Of a stretch of 56,323 nucleotides of DNA, positions 1 through 6,330 are shown one piece after another; the first letter of the stretch is position 1, and each line of letters opens with the position of its first letter. Under the pieces are notes generated by a model. The model was given only the letters and a program-made list of their open reading frames with translations, was not told the origin of the DNA and searched no databases. The stretch comes from Candidatus Methanoperedens nitratireducens (GTDB lineage Archaea; Halobacteriota; Methanosarcinia; Methanosarcinales; Methanoperedenaceae). A program made the position numbers and the translations under genes. The stretch is from the NCBI GenBank assembly GCA_020724545.1, contig DYGR01000018.1, forward strand, positions 1-56,323, given 5' to 3'.

Positions 1-164
1 CGCCCACAGACGGCAGTGCATGGGAGGGAGATGGCTCCGTCCGCGTCTTTCGGGGCGGTAGCTGGTACGGCAGCGCCAGGGGCTGTCGTTCTGCGATTCG
101 CCGCGGCTTCGACCCTGCCGACCGCTACTCCGATCTCGGCTTTCGCCTTCTGAGGGCTCCGTAG
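1..164 (+). CDS. C-terminal end of an FGE-sulfatase-like DGR target protein (left-truncated by window)
   Basis: Only the last 53 codons are inside the window (first full codon at 3, TAG at 162-164). The translation carries the end of a formylglycine-generating-enzyme/C-type-lectin fold (motifs RGGSWYGSARGCRSA and GFRLLRAP). It aligns without gaps to the last 53 residues of the complete paralogue ending at 3193. Seventeen residues differ, and in 16 of those codons the third base is unchanged, as expected from adenine-directed mutagenesis of AAY codons in a diversity-generating retroelement. It is therefore read as a variable repeat. Formylglycine activity is unlikely, because DGR-target FGE folds normally serve as ligand-binding scaffolds. 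The rest of the protein is off-window; by analogy it may share the coiled-coil architecture of the neighbour, which cannot be verified here. Confidence 0.85.
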   Translation, partial: PTDGSAWEGDGSVRVFRGGSWYGSARGCRSAIRRGFDPADRYSDLGFRLLRAP

Positions 165-229
165 CTGCTTTCCACTTTACCCCTTTACCACTTACACACA
201 ATATTCACTTAACAAGCGAAAAGCACATA

Positions 230-286
230 GGGCGGTGCTGGCGTGCGTCAGCCGCCAGCCCGCCCATGAGTCCGTCCGGAGGACGG
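230..286. other. Paired hairpins downstream of variable repeat copy 1
   Basis: The arms at 230-243 (GGGCGGTGCTGGCG) and 253-265 (CGCCAGCCCGCCC) pair over 13 bp with one bulged T and a 9-nt loop. A second hairpin, CCGTCC-GGA-GGACGG, lies at 272-286. Both recur unchanged after copy 2. DGRs often carry a hairpin or cruciform just downstream of the variable repeat that raises homing efficiency. A transcription terminator role is also possible, but no T-run follows. Confidence 0.6.
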
Positions 287-302
287 CGCAAAATACACGG
301 TA

Positions 303-776
303 TTATCTTTTTTCATCAGCCAGTTCAAGGGCGTGATCATACAGCTCTATACTTATTCTGATTTTCTTATTGATCAGCATATCCAGTAAGGGCTTCACTT
401 CATCTATTCTTCCTTTCTCCTTGGCGTCCAATAGAACGCCTATCGTTCCAATGACATTTAATCCTCTGAGCTTTGCTATTCTTCTTGCCTTCAAGTCATC
501 GATCAGCACAGCGTCAATATCCAGTTCTTCTGCCAGTACAATCGTTTCCGCTTCGCCTCTACCGATAATTAGCTCCAAATATTCAACAGCCTTTTTATTC
601 TTTATATCAACAGTTTTATCTATGCCCCATTTATATAATTCTTTCACGTACTCTTTCTTGGGTCTTGTTATCTCATCAAAAACAGCTTTTGGAATAACCA
701 CGTTATATTCTAATACATCCAACTTTCTGATTTTTGCAAGAGAAATTAGAGGAGAAGAGTTAGAAACGATATTCAT
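303..776 (-). CDS. PIN-domain toxin (DUF3368 family)
   Basis: This 157-residue protein has the compact PIN-fold layout: an N-terminal SNSSPLISLAKI segment containing the usual first polar pair, GRGEAETIVLAEEL in the middle, and LIDDLKARRIAKL with the later acidic residues. The family comprises Mg-dependent ribonucleases acting as toxins of type II toxin-antitoxin systems; DUF3368 members are typically partnered with UPF0175 antitoxins, as here. The start ATG at 776 overlaps the stop of the upstream antitoxin gene in an ATGA arrangement, so the two are translationally coupled. The RNA target is unknown. The pair lies between two DGR-target paralogues. Confidence 0.85.
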   Translation of the reverse strand: MNIVSNSSPLISLAKIRKLDVLEYNVVIPKAVFDEITRPKKEYVKELYKWGIDKTVDIKNKKAVEYLELIIGRGEAETIVLAEELDIDAVLIDDLKARRIAKLRGLNVIGTIGVLLDAKEKGRIDEVKPLLDMLINKKIRISIELYDHALELADEKR

Positions 777-1039
777 TTGTAGCTTCTCAAAAATCTTACT
801 TCTTCAGCGAGTTCCTCTTTTGAATATCTTATAATATCTATTTTGTGCTCAGATAATGCTTCAATGAATTCATCCATGGTTTTCCCTGCCAGTTCTGCAG
901 CTTTCCCAAGAGATAATAGATTCTCTTCATATAGCATCATTGCTGTGAAAAGTTTCATATCCTGCACAAATCTCTCCTTTTTCATCAGCAATAATACCTC
1001 TTTAGGAATTTTTACCTCAAGCGTTTCGAACTCCGTCAT
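773..1039 (-). CDS. UPF0175-family antitoxin
   Basis: The 88-residue protein has the UPF0175 pattern: a short beta-rich start (ETLEVKIPKEVL), a helical LFTAMMLYEENLLSLGKAAELAG segment, and a C-terminal IIRYSKEELAEEVRFL. This resembles a helix-turn-helix regulator that binds DNA and neutralises the PIN partner. It is the first gene of the minus-strand pair, and the toxin start codon overlaps its stop by four bases. An AT-rich stretch at about 1055-1075 upstream could hold the shared promoter. Autoregulation by the complex is usual for the family but has not been shown for this locus. Confidence 0.85.
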   Translation of the reverse strand: MTEFETLEVKIPKEVLLLMKKERFVQDMKLFTAMMLYEENLLSLGKAAELAGKTMDEFIEALSEHKIDIIRYSKEELAEEVRFLRSYK

Positions 1040-1228
1040 AAAATCACATCAGCATGATTAAGTTTATCTTTTTGGTTTAAAAATGTGTTGTTGGATTTTT
1101 TGAACATGCTCCGAAGCGTTGTAACGTTGATGCTGTAAAAAAGAGATGTTTTAGAGCTGGTTGAGAACATAATTATCAGCGTAAATTATTTTAATCCTCT
1201 TTGCATATAGTGCGTTCATGGTGACGAA

Positions 1229-3193
1229 ATGCCTGACATCGAGATAAAGCGAGACTATGAGGTCATTCCAATATCCATCACCCGCACTATCTACGACCCT
1301 GCTAAAAAGGACTTCGTGTTTGATTCAGATGAGGACAAAGCCCTGCCCAGCGTCAGAAACTGGATAAACAGATGCAATCCTGTGATCTACTGGTACATCC
1401 TCAGGATAGACAATCTTGCAGACAGTGATGTCTCTCAGTGGGCAGTGGAGCTTTATACCCACCATGCATTATCCATCACAGAGGCGCATATCGACGGCTC
1501 TGACCGCAGGTTTGACATGAAAAAGCGGGAGCGCGACGCATGGAGCGATAAATATGTGCTCTCTATTCCAAGACAGCTTGGCATACCTGTAGTGGGCAAA
1601 GGAACGCGGCGGCTGTATTTCAAGATAGATATCAACTGCAAAGAAGGGCTGATGCACGAATACGGCATATCGGGTGCTTTCATTGCAAAGGGAATGCGGG
1701 ATGTTGAGATCAGAGAAAAGGTATTCCAGTATTCCTGCAAAGTTGGAGAGTTCAAGCAGATATTTGACCAGAACCCGGATGAAGCTTCAGAATATGCGCA
1801 GAAGCGTCTGCGCGGGAAGTATTCCCCTCAGGCTGTGCATATTTTCACGAACAGCTTCCGCATGATATATGAACTATCAAGATACTGCCGTTCGGATGCA
1901 CTTGGTCAGGCTGAGATGGAGAGGCGGCTTGCCATCCTGCTCACTAATTTTGAGAAAGTACCTGATATAGCAGGCGGGCGCATCATACCGCTTATCAGGA
2001 GCGGGATCGATAAACTGGAGCTTATTGATAGCAGGGATACAAAAGCTTCACATCTTTTCCGATTATGCGATTCGCTGGTGGAATTACTGCATATCGAGGT
2101 GATGGGGGCTGATCTGGTTGTGGAAGGCTTACTGCGCGTCGAGGAGGATGAAGAAGCAGAAAGAAGGAAGAGGGAGGAGGTAATGGCGGAGCAGGCGCGT
2201 TTGCGCAGGCTGAGAGAGAAAGAAAAAAGATTGCAGAGGGAAGAAGAGGAAGAGCGGGAAAGGCTCCACAGGGAAGAAGAGCAAAACCAGATACAGGAAA
2301 CAGAAGATGAGATTGAGGCGCTCAGACAGAAGCGAGAAACGCTGAAGCGGGAAAGAGAAAAACTTGAAAATAAAAAACAGCTTGAGGAGCAGGAAGCTAA
2401 GAGAAGGCGCCAGATAGAGGAAGAAAGAGAGAAGCTTCGGAGGCAGATACAGGAGGAAGAAGAACACATCAGGAAAATGCAGGAGGAACAGAGAAAGATC
2501 GAGGAAACTTCCGAAACCTGCACGAACTCCATCGGCATGAAGTTCGTTTTGATACCAGCAGGTGAGTTCATGATGGGTTCGAATGAATATAATCACGAAA
2601 AACCGGTTCATAAAGTTAAGATAAGCAGGCCGTTCTATCTCGGCATATATCCTGTCACCCAGCGGGAATGGGAACAGGTCATGGGAAATAATCCATCTAA
2701 TTTCAAGGGCAATAACTTACCTGTTGAAAGCATATCATGGTATGATGCCCAGGAATTCATCAAAAAGCTCAATGAGAAAGAGGGCACGGACAAGTACCGT
2801 CTTCCCTCCGAGGCTGAATGGGAATATGCTGCGCGCGCTGGAACTACCACAAGATATTCCTTCGGCGATGATGAATCAAAGCTCGGCGATTATGCCTGGT
2901 ACGGCGCTAACTCAGGCAGCAAAACTCATGAAGTCGGTCAGAAAAAATCCAATCCGTGGGGACTGTACGACATGCACGGGAATGTCTGGGAATGGGTACA
3001 GGATAAATGGCATAGTAACTATAACGGCGCGCCCACAGACGGCAGTGCATGGGAAAGAGATGGCTCCAACCGTGTCGATCGGGGCGGTGGCTGGTCCGGC
3101 AGCGCCAGGTCCTGCCGTTCTGCGGGTCGCGACTTCTACGACGCTGACTACCGCACCGACTCCTTCGGCTTTCGCCTTCTGAGGGCTCCGTAG
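1229..3193 (+). CDS. FGE-sulfatase-like DGR target protein with N-terminal domain and long coiled coil
   Basis: This 654-residue protein has three parts. Residues 1 to about 300 form a globular domain I do not recognise. Residues about 305-430 are an extremely charged Glu/Arg/Lys/Gln coiled coil. Residues about 432-654 form an FGE-sulfatase/C-type-lectin fold (NSIGMKFVLIPAGEFMMGS, PVTQREWEQVM, RLPSEAEWEYAAR, WGLYDMHGNVWEWVQD, RGGGW, GFRLLRAP). The last 50 codons are the variable repeat. Only one cysteine lies in the FGE active-site region, so a binding role is more likely than formylglycine formation. There is no signal peptide or membrane segment, so it is predicted cytosolic unless exported by another route. 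The start at 1229 is the first in-frame ATG. The DGR reverse transcriptase and template repeat must lie outside the window. Confidence 0.88.
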   Translation: MPDIEIKRDYEVIPISITRTIYDPAKKDFVFDSDEDKALPSVRNWINRCNPVIYWYILRIDNLADSDVSQWAVELYTHHALSITEAHIDGSDRRFDMKKRERDAWSDKYVLSIPRQLGIPVVGKGTRRLYFKIDINCKEGLMHEYGISGAFIAKGMRDVEIREKVFQYSCKVGEFKQIFDQNPDEASEYAQKRLRGKYSPQAVHIFTNSFRMIYELSRYCRSDALGQAEMERRLAILLTNFEKVPDIAGGRIIPLIRSGIDKLELIDSRDTKASHLFRLCDSLVELLHIEVMGADLVVEGLLRVEEDEEAERRKREEVMAEQARLRRLREKEKRLQREEEEERERLHREEEQNQIQETEDEIEALRQKRETLKREREKLENKKQLEEQEAKRRRQIEEEREKLRRQIQEEEEHIRKMQEEQRKIEETSETCTNSIGMKFVLIPAGEFMMGSNEYNHEKPVHKVKISRPFYLGIYPVTQREWEQVMGNNPSNFKGNNLPVESISWYDAQEFIKKLNEKEGTDKYRLPSEAEWEYAARAGTTTRYSFGDDESKLGDYAWYGANSGSKTHEVGQKKSNPWGLYDMHGNVWEWVQDKWHSNYNGAPTDGSAWERDGSNRVDRGGGWSGSARSCRSAGRDFYDADYRTDSFGFRLLRAP

Positions 3194-3320
3194 CTGCTTT
3201 CCACTTTACCCCTTTACCACTTACACACAATATTCACTTAACAAGCGAAAAGCACATAGGGCGGTGCTGGCGTGCGTCAGCCGCCAGCCCGCCCATGAGT
3301 CCGTCCGGAGGACGGCGCAA
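3030..3320. repeat. Direct repeat copy 2 (DGR variable repeat plus conserved 3' flank)
   Basis: This is the counterpart of 1-291, offset by 3029 bases. Identity is complete from the end of the variable coding region through 3320 and stops at 3321. Within the coding part the differences fall on the first two codon positions. Confidence 0.88.
3259..3315. other. Paired hairpins downstream of variable repeat copy 2
   Basis: The sequence is identical to the hairpins at 230-286: a bulged 13-bp stem (3259-3294) followed by a 6-bp stem with GGA loop (3301-3315). Its position 66 bp after the stop codon matches the DGR homing-associated hairpin location. Confidence 0.6.
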
Positions 3321-3974
3321 CAATAAAAAGACTGATTTTTAATATAACCTGAGATTCAGAGTTTTGTGGGCTATGCTTGTATGAAATGAGTCTATAAAGC
3401 ACGGTTTGTGTCTTTTCACTGTAGCCTATATATGGGCTTCAGAATTGATTTGTGGTTTTTTTCGCTATTCTTACTGTATGCGCTTTTCAGCTATTTCAAT
3501 TTTTGTAACCCATGAAACCCTGAAAGTCAGGATATAATTCAAAGTAACTTCCTCATGCAACAAACGATTTCATCCTATAGCACTGATAGAAGCTATCCTG
3601 CGCTGGCTGGATCGTGGAAGGCGCAGCACCCACCGCCGTCTGTCTATGTTGTGCTTTCTTCCGTTCTGGCTGAGCCTGGTACATTTCGCCAGCAAGGTAT
3701 CCAGCAGCAGCGCCATTAAAGGGCTGAAAAGTTGCTGCGTACATAAAGACTGGTTAATACATTTTTGCAGATAGGGGATATACTTGAGAATAGGGCTGAT
3801 GATAATAGAAAAAAAGAAAGGTAAAAAAATGCTGGTGTTCTGCTTTGCACCAGCGCTATAAAAAGAAAAGAAAAAAATAACCGTGCTGCTTTCGTGCCTG
3901 GCTTGTTGGGGGGGTTTGGTGGTCAGAAAAAAAGAACCAGGTCTCACGGCAGCACGGCACAGGGTATCCCTGTG
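3321..3974. other. Intergenic stretch without a convincing gene; left part of the integrated element
   Basis: The 650 bp between the DGR repeat and the first small gene of the ArdC operon are AT-rich at the left and hold only short minus-strand frames with lysine/phenylalanine runs and no recognisable domain. Poly-A runs on the plus strand at about 3817-3830, 3859-3882 and 3928-3936 read as poly-T on the minus strand, downstream of the ArdC operon, where they would suit archaeal T-tract termination. An attachment site for the element may lie here, but I could not match one to the integrase end. Confidence 0.5.
3924..3940 (-). terminator. T-tract terminator candidate for the ArdC operon
   Basis: On the minus strand, about 35 nt after the last stop codon of the operon, the sequence reads GGTTCTTTTTTTCTG. 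Archaeal RNA polymerase terminates at such U-runs without needing a stem-loop. A second T-rich stretch follows at 3859-3882. Confidence 0.45.
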
Positions 3975-4106
3975 CTATCTTATCCTCTCTATCCTTAAAG
4001 GTTTTAGCCTGCGCACATACTCAGCAAGTCCTATCCACGGTTCGATCAAGATCTCCAGGACAGCATCATCTGATTGGTAAAACCGGTACCACATCTTCGG
4101 CTTCAT
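3975..4106 (-). CDS. Small protein of unknown function, last gene of ArdC operon
   Basis: A 43-residue frame (begins MKPKMWYRFYQ) starts with ATG at 4106, overlapping the ArdC stop in an ATGA arrangement. Translational coupling at every junction of this operon is the main reason to call it. It is acidic in the middle and basic at the end, with no cysteines or membrane segment. I do not recognise the family. Confidence 0.6.
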   Translation of the reverse strand: MKPKMWYRFYQSDDAVLEILIEPWIGLAEYVRRLKPLRIERIR

Positions 4107-4975
4107 GTTCTGACCTCCACTATCGGCTCTACTCTGTCCACAGCAGTTCTCTCAAGCACATACCCAACGATCTTCTCGATCCTTCCCAGGCAATTCATTA
4201 GCTCTTTAAAGCTGTAGCTATAGCTCTCTATGTACTCTTTCACATTACCGAGAGGAACTCTATAGCCCATCAGGTATCCAATCACAGCAGCGCTGAACTC
4301 TGCAGATACCTCCTGATCTGCCTGCTGTCCGGGCTTCAATTTATTTAACCGATCATCCACAGCATGAGACAACTCATGCAGGAATACATCCAGGTCAGGT
4401 GATGCAAGCTCTACGACCTTACTTCTCAGGTTATATGAGCCATAACACGAACCGCTGAACCGCACTGGAACAACCTTAAGACCGAGCTCCTGGATTATCT
4501 TATCGAACTCACATGGAATCTCTACTTTGAACTCTTCTCTTATCACAGGCGCACCGTCAGTATCTTCGAACCTGAACACAGGTATCATCCTGAAGCCGAC
4601 TATGATCTTTTTACCTCCATCTTCGGCTTCGTCTTCACCTTCAGAGCCAGCTTTTGACTTCCTGACCTTCTTGTTCTTGATCACAGGACCGATAATGTAG
4701 AAAGCCTTAGAACCCTTCTTAACATACCGTCCTACCTCTTTCCACTGCTTGAAGCCTCTGGCATCCTCGGTCCCGTGCAGGTACATCAATACCCGGTTGA
4801 GGAACGACCACTTATCTGAAGGAATCCCGGCGCCTGTACCGGTCCCTCTGAAAACCGCATGTGCTACCTTTTCAAGGTTCTCTTCATCGAACATCCGAAG
4901 CAGCGTGTTCATCGCTTCTCGTATTTTCGGATTCTCAGCTTGGACATCAGAGCCAGAACCAGAAAAGGATGGCAT
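4103..4975 (-). CDS. ArdC-like antirestriction protein with zincin metallopeptidase motif
   Basis: This 290-residue protein has an ArdC-type N-terminal single-stranded-DNA-binding region (RVLMYLHGTEDARGFKQWKEVGRYVKKGSKAFYI) followed by a zincin-like half with HELSH at about residues 200-204 (FLHELSHAVDDR). ArdC proteins of plasmids and viruses protect incoming DNA from host restriction. Here a type I restriction operon lies 40 kb away on the same contig. The acidic Gly/Glu stretch at about residues 110-125 is a linker insertion. The start codon overlaps the upstream stop (TAATG), and the gene is the fourth of five coupled minus-strand genes. The domain call is strong, but the actual role on this element is inferred. 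Confidence 0.82.
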   Translation of the reverse strand: MPSFSGSGSDVQAENPKIREAMNTLLRMFDEENLEKVAHAVFRGTGTGAGIPSDKWSFLNRVLMYLHGTEDARGFKQWKEVGRYVKKGSKAFYIIGPVIKNKKVRKSKAGSEGEDEAEDGGKKIIVGFRMIPVFRFEDTDGAPVIREEFKVEIPCEFDKIIQELGLKVVPVRFSGSCYGSYNLRSKVVELASPDLDVFLHELSHAVDDRLNKLKPGQQADQEVSAEFSAAVIGYLMGYRVPLGNVKEYIESYSYSFKELMNCLGRIEKIVGYVLERTAVDRVEPIVEVRT

Positions 4976-5301
4976 TATGCCACCTCTTTTCCATTTCCGT
5001 TTCCATTTCCGTTCCTGGCCGCTATAAAATAATCCAGCGCCACAATGTGCTTACATGGACGGCCTCGCTTCGATTGAACTTCCTTGAACGAGGGACAGGT
5101 GCAGAACCCCGAAGAATCACAGAGCAGGTCAACCAGGTAATAGACCTCTGGACATGACGCTGAGATCGCAATAAAACACCTGTCCTGTGGAGACCATGCG
5201 AGATCGATGCGTTCATGTCGACCACGCTGAACTATGCCGAAATCCGCATGCTCAAAATCCAGATCTGTGTATTTGTACTTGTACGAAGGGATGGATCTCA
5301 T
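4975..5301 (-). CDS. SWIM zinc-finger protein
   Basis: The 108-residue protein contains a SWIM motif, CxC-x(12)-CxH (CTCPSFKEVQSKRGRPCKH), at about residues 67-87, a fold used for DNA or protein binding. The N-terminal half is a small beta-rich domain of unknown function. The C terminus ends in an NGNGNGNGK tail encoded by a hexanucleotide repeat (about 4984-5015) that could expand or contract in frame. It is the third gene of the overlapping operon with ArdC. SWIM proteins on archaeal plasmids and viruses are common but poorly characterised. Confidence 0.78.
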   Translation of the reverse strand: MRSIPSYKYKYTDLDFEHADFGIVQRGRHERIDLAWSPQDRCFIAISASCPEVYYLVDLLCDSSGFCTCPSFKEVQSKRGRPCKHIVALDYFIAARNGNGNGNGKEVA

Positions 5302-5495
5302 GGATCCACCTCCGTATTCGACTTAGAATTCCTGGCAACGTACTGGCTTACAGCCTCAGCCACAAGCGATGTGATAGGACGCCTGAGCTGCATCTTCAGG
5401 TGATACAGAGCTGCCATGTCGTCATCGCTTATGCGGTTGCCTGCCCAGGCATATCTGGGATACTGGCGGTTGTTCTTGTTTCTTTCCTGGGTCAT
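5298..5495 (-). CDS. Small hypothetical protein, ribbon-helix-helix-like
   Basis: This 65-residue protein has a C-terminal segment (QLRRPITSLVAEAVSQYVAR) that looks like the helix pair of a ribbon-helix-helix DNA-binding domain, preceded by a polar Asn/Arg-rich start. The stop overlaps the next start and its own start overlaps the upstream stop, each by four bases, so it belongs to the ArdC operon. A role as the regulator binding the palindromes at 5851-5965 is possible but unproven. Confidence 0.6.
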   Translation of the reverse strand: MTQERNKNNRQYPRYAWAGNRISDDDMAALYHLKMQLRRPITSLVAEAVSQYVARNSKSNTEVDP

Positions 5496-5785
5496 AGCTG
5501 ATCACCAGCCTCACGAAGCAAGCGTTCAAGCTCACGCATCTCTTCGACATAGGCAAGCCAGCGTGCCATCGATGCTGGATCGAAGGGATTGGGTATGGGC
5601 GCTTGCTGTGCCCTCTTTACAAAGAGTTCTCTGATCTGTTCGCGCTCTGTCTGAGCGAAAGTTATTTCTTGTTTTAGGTTTTTAGACATCCTTACGGCCT
5701 CCAATACAGGCGGTAAGCGCATTCTGGCAGTCACAGTTTTCAGGTCTGTGGCTGCTTGCGCTTTTGAGCTATGCCTTTTATTCAT
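5492..5785 (-). CDS. Hypothetical protein, first gene of the ArdC operon
   Basis: The 97-residue protein is highly charged and helical (KNLKQEITFAQTEREQIRELFVKR; ARWLAYVEEMRELERLLREAG) with a Pro-rich turn (QAPIPNPFDP). I recognise no family. The ATG at 5785 follows the operator-like repeats, and the following start overlaps its stop. It is probably an element-specific protein. Confidence 0.65.
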   Translation of the reverse strand: MNKRHSSKAQAATDLKTVTARMRLPPVLEAVRMSKNLKQEITFAQTEREQIRELFVKRAQQAPIPNPFDPASMARWLAYVEEMRELERLLREAGDQL

Positions 5786-5850
5786 AACTCGCCAGCCAAG
5801 ACTTCATTTAAATTTTCGTGATCACGGTCTGAAGTTGCTATGACTGTTCC

Positions 5851-5965
5851 AAATATAACCAGTTATAATTCCGACATTCAAAAAGACTTTAAATCAGACA
5901 ACCGACAATAGTTGATATAGTTAAAAATACAACCAGTTGTATTTTTAACATTCAAAAAAGATTTG
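5851..5965. promoter_or_regulatory. Two palindromic operator-like repeats upstream of the ArdC operon
   Basis: Two related units lie at 5851-5890 and 5925-5965. Each has a palindromic core around AACCAGTT (ATAACCAGTTAT and TACAACCAGTTGTA) followed by ACATTCAAAAA(A)GA and TTT. The second unit sits inside a perfect inverted repeat, 14 bp on each side of a 2-nt centre (5920-5949). They lie 66-180 bp upstream of the first start codon (5785) and look like paired operator sites for a repressor; plasmid iterons are an alternative. Confidence 0.6.
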
Positions 5966-5982
5966 TACAATATCTGTCATTC

Positions 5983-6065
5983 GCAAACCGTGATGCTATG
6001 CTGTTGCTATGCTGATGCACAGCAGGCGTGGATGTCGCATCATTTCTTCACAGTAACAGCTTGAA
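5983..6065. repeat. Direct repeat, copy A
   Basis: GCAAACCGTGAT is followed by GCTGATGCACAGC and GCGTGGATGTCGCATC, then ATTTCTTCACAGTAACAGCTTGAA. The same order recurs at 6260-6330 with an 11-12 base deletion and a few substitutions. The two copies bracket the methylase fragment. Confidence 0.7.
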
Positions 6066-6071
6066 GCGTGA

Positions 6072-6329
6072 GTACTCTCAAAGCAGAATATCCTGGAACT
6101 GTACCTGCAATGCAAGACGCAGGAAGAGATAGCTGAATCGACAGGAGTAGAAAGAACCACAGTTACTAAGCAAATTGAGAATGTGAAAAATTCTATTTCT
6201 ATAGAAAATCACATTCCCGAATCCTTGCAACTGTACAACGTCTGGTCCTTCTTTCCAGAGCAAACCGTGATCCTCGCCGATGCATTGCAGCGTGGATGTC
6301 GCCATCATTTCTTCACAGCAACAGCTTGA
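6072..6329 (+). pseudogene. Fragment of a ParB/DNA-methylase family gene
   Basis: An open stretch without a usable start encodes a helix-turn-helix (ELYLQCKTQEEIAESTGVER, TTVTKQIENVKN) followed by PESLQLYNVWSFF. In intact phage and plasmid ParB-methylase proteins this same order precedes the GRIPGQIVENLLYYYT and DPFxGGGT methylase motifs. Here the frame diverges after PEQTV into the repeat sequence and stops at 6327-6329, so the catalytic half and the ParB nuclease half are both missing. It is a decayed remnant; the direct repeats at both ends suggest recombination removed the rest. Confidence 0.65.
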
Positions 6330-6330
6330 A
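6260..6330. repeat. Direct repeat, copy B
   Basis: This is the partner of 5983-6065. It supplies the out-of-family end of the methylase remnant and also the region just beyond the 3' end of the minus-strand gene that stops at 6313. Confidence 0.7.

Larger units (their letters stand above)
1..291. repeat. Direct repeat copy 1 (DGR variable repeat plus conserved 3' flank)
   Basis: Positions 1-291 align base for base with 3030-3320. The coding part is hypervariable from about base 26 to the GGCTTTCGCC segment near 138. The sequence after that, including the stop codon and about 127 nt downstream, is identical in both copies. A hypervariable 3' coding end joined to an invariant flank is the layout of a DGR variable repeat and its homing-initiation region. 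Confidence 0.88.

Noticed and set aside
1906..2571. 221-codon minus-strand frame rich in Ser/Cys
   Set aside because: It is the mirror of the Glu/Arg/Lys coiled-coil coding region on the plus strand; its composition results from that bias.
1..3400. DGR reverse transcriptase or template repeat within the window
   Set aside because: No RT motif (YxDD) protein or third, adenine-rich copy of the variable repeat is visible; both must be outside the window.
3570..3947. 125-codon minus-strand frame
   Set aside because: There is no domain, no ribosome site, and Phe/Ser runs come from poly-T tracts; it is better read as non-coding DNA after the ArdC operon.
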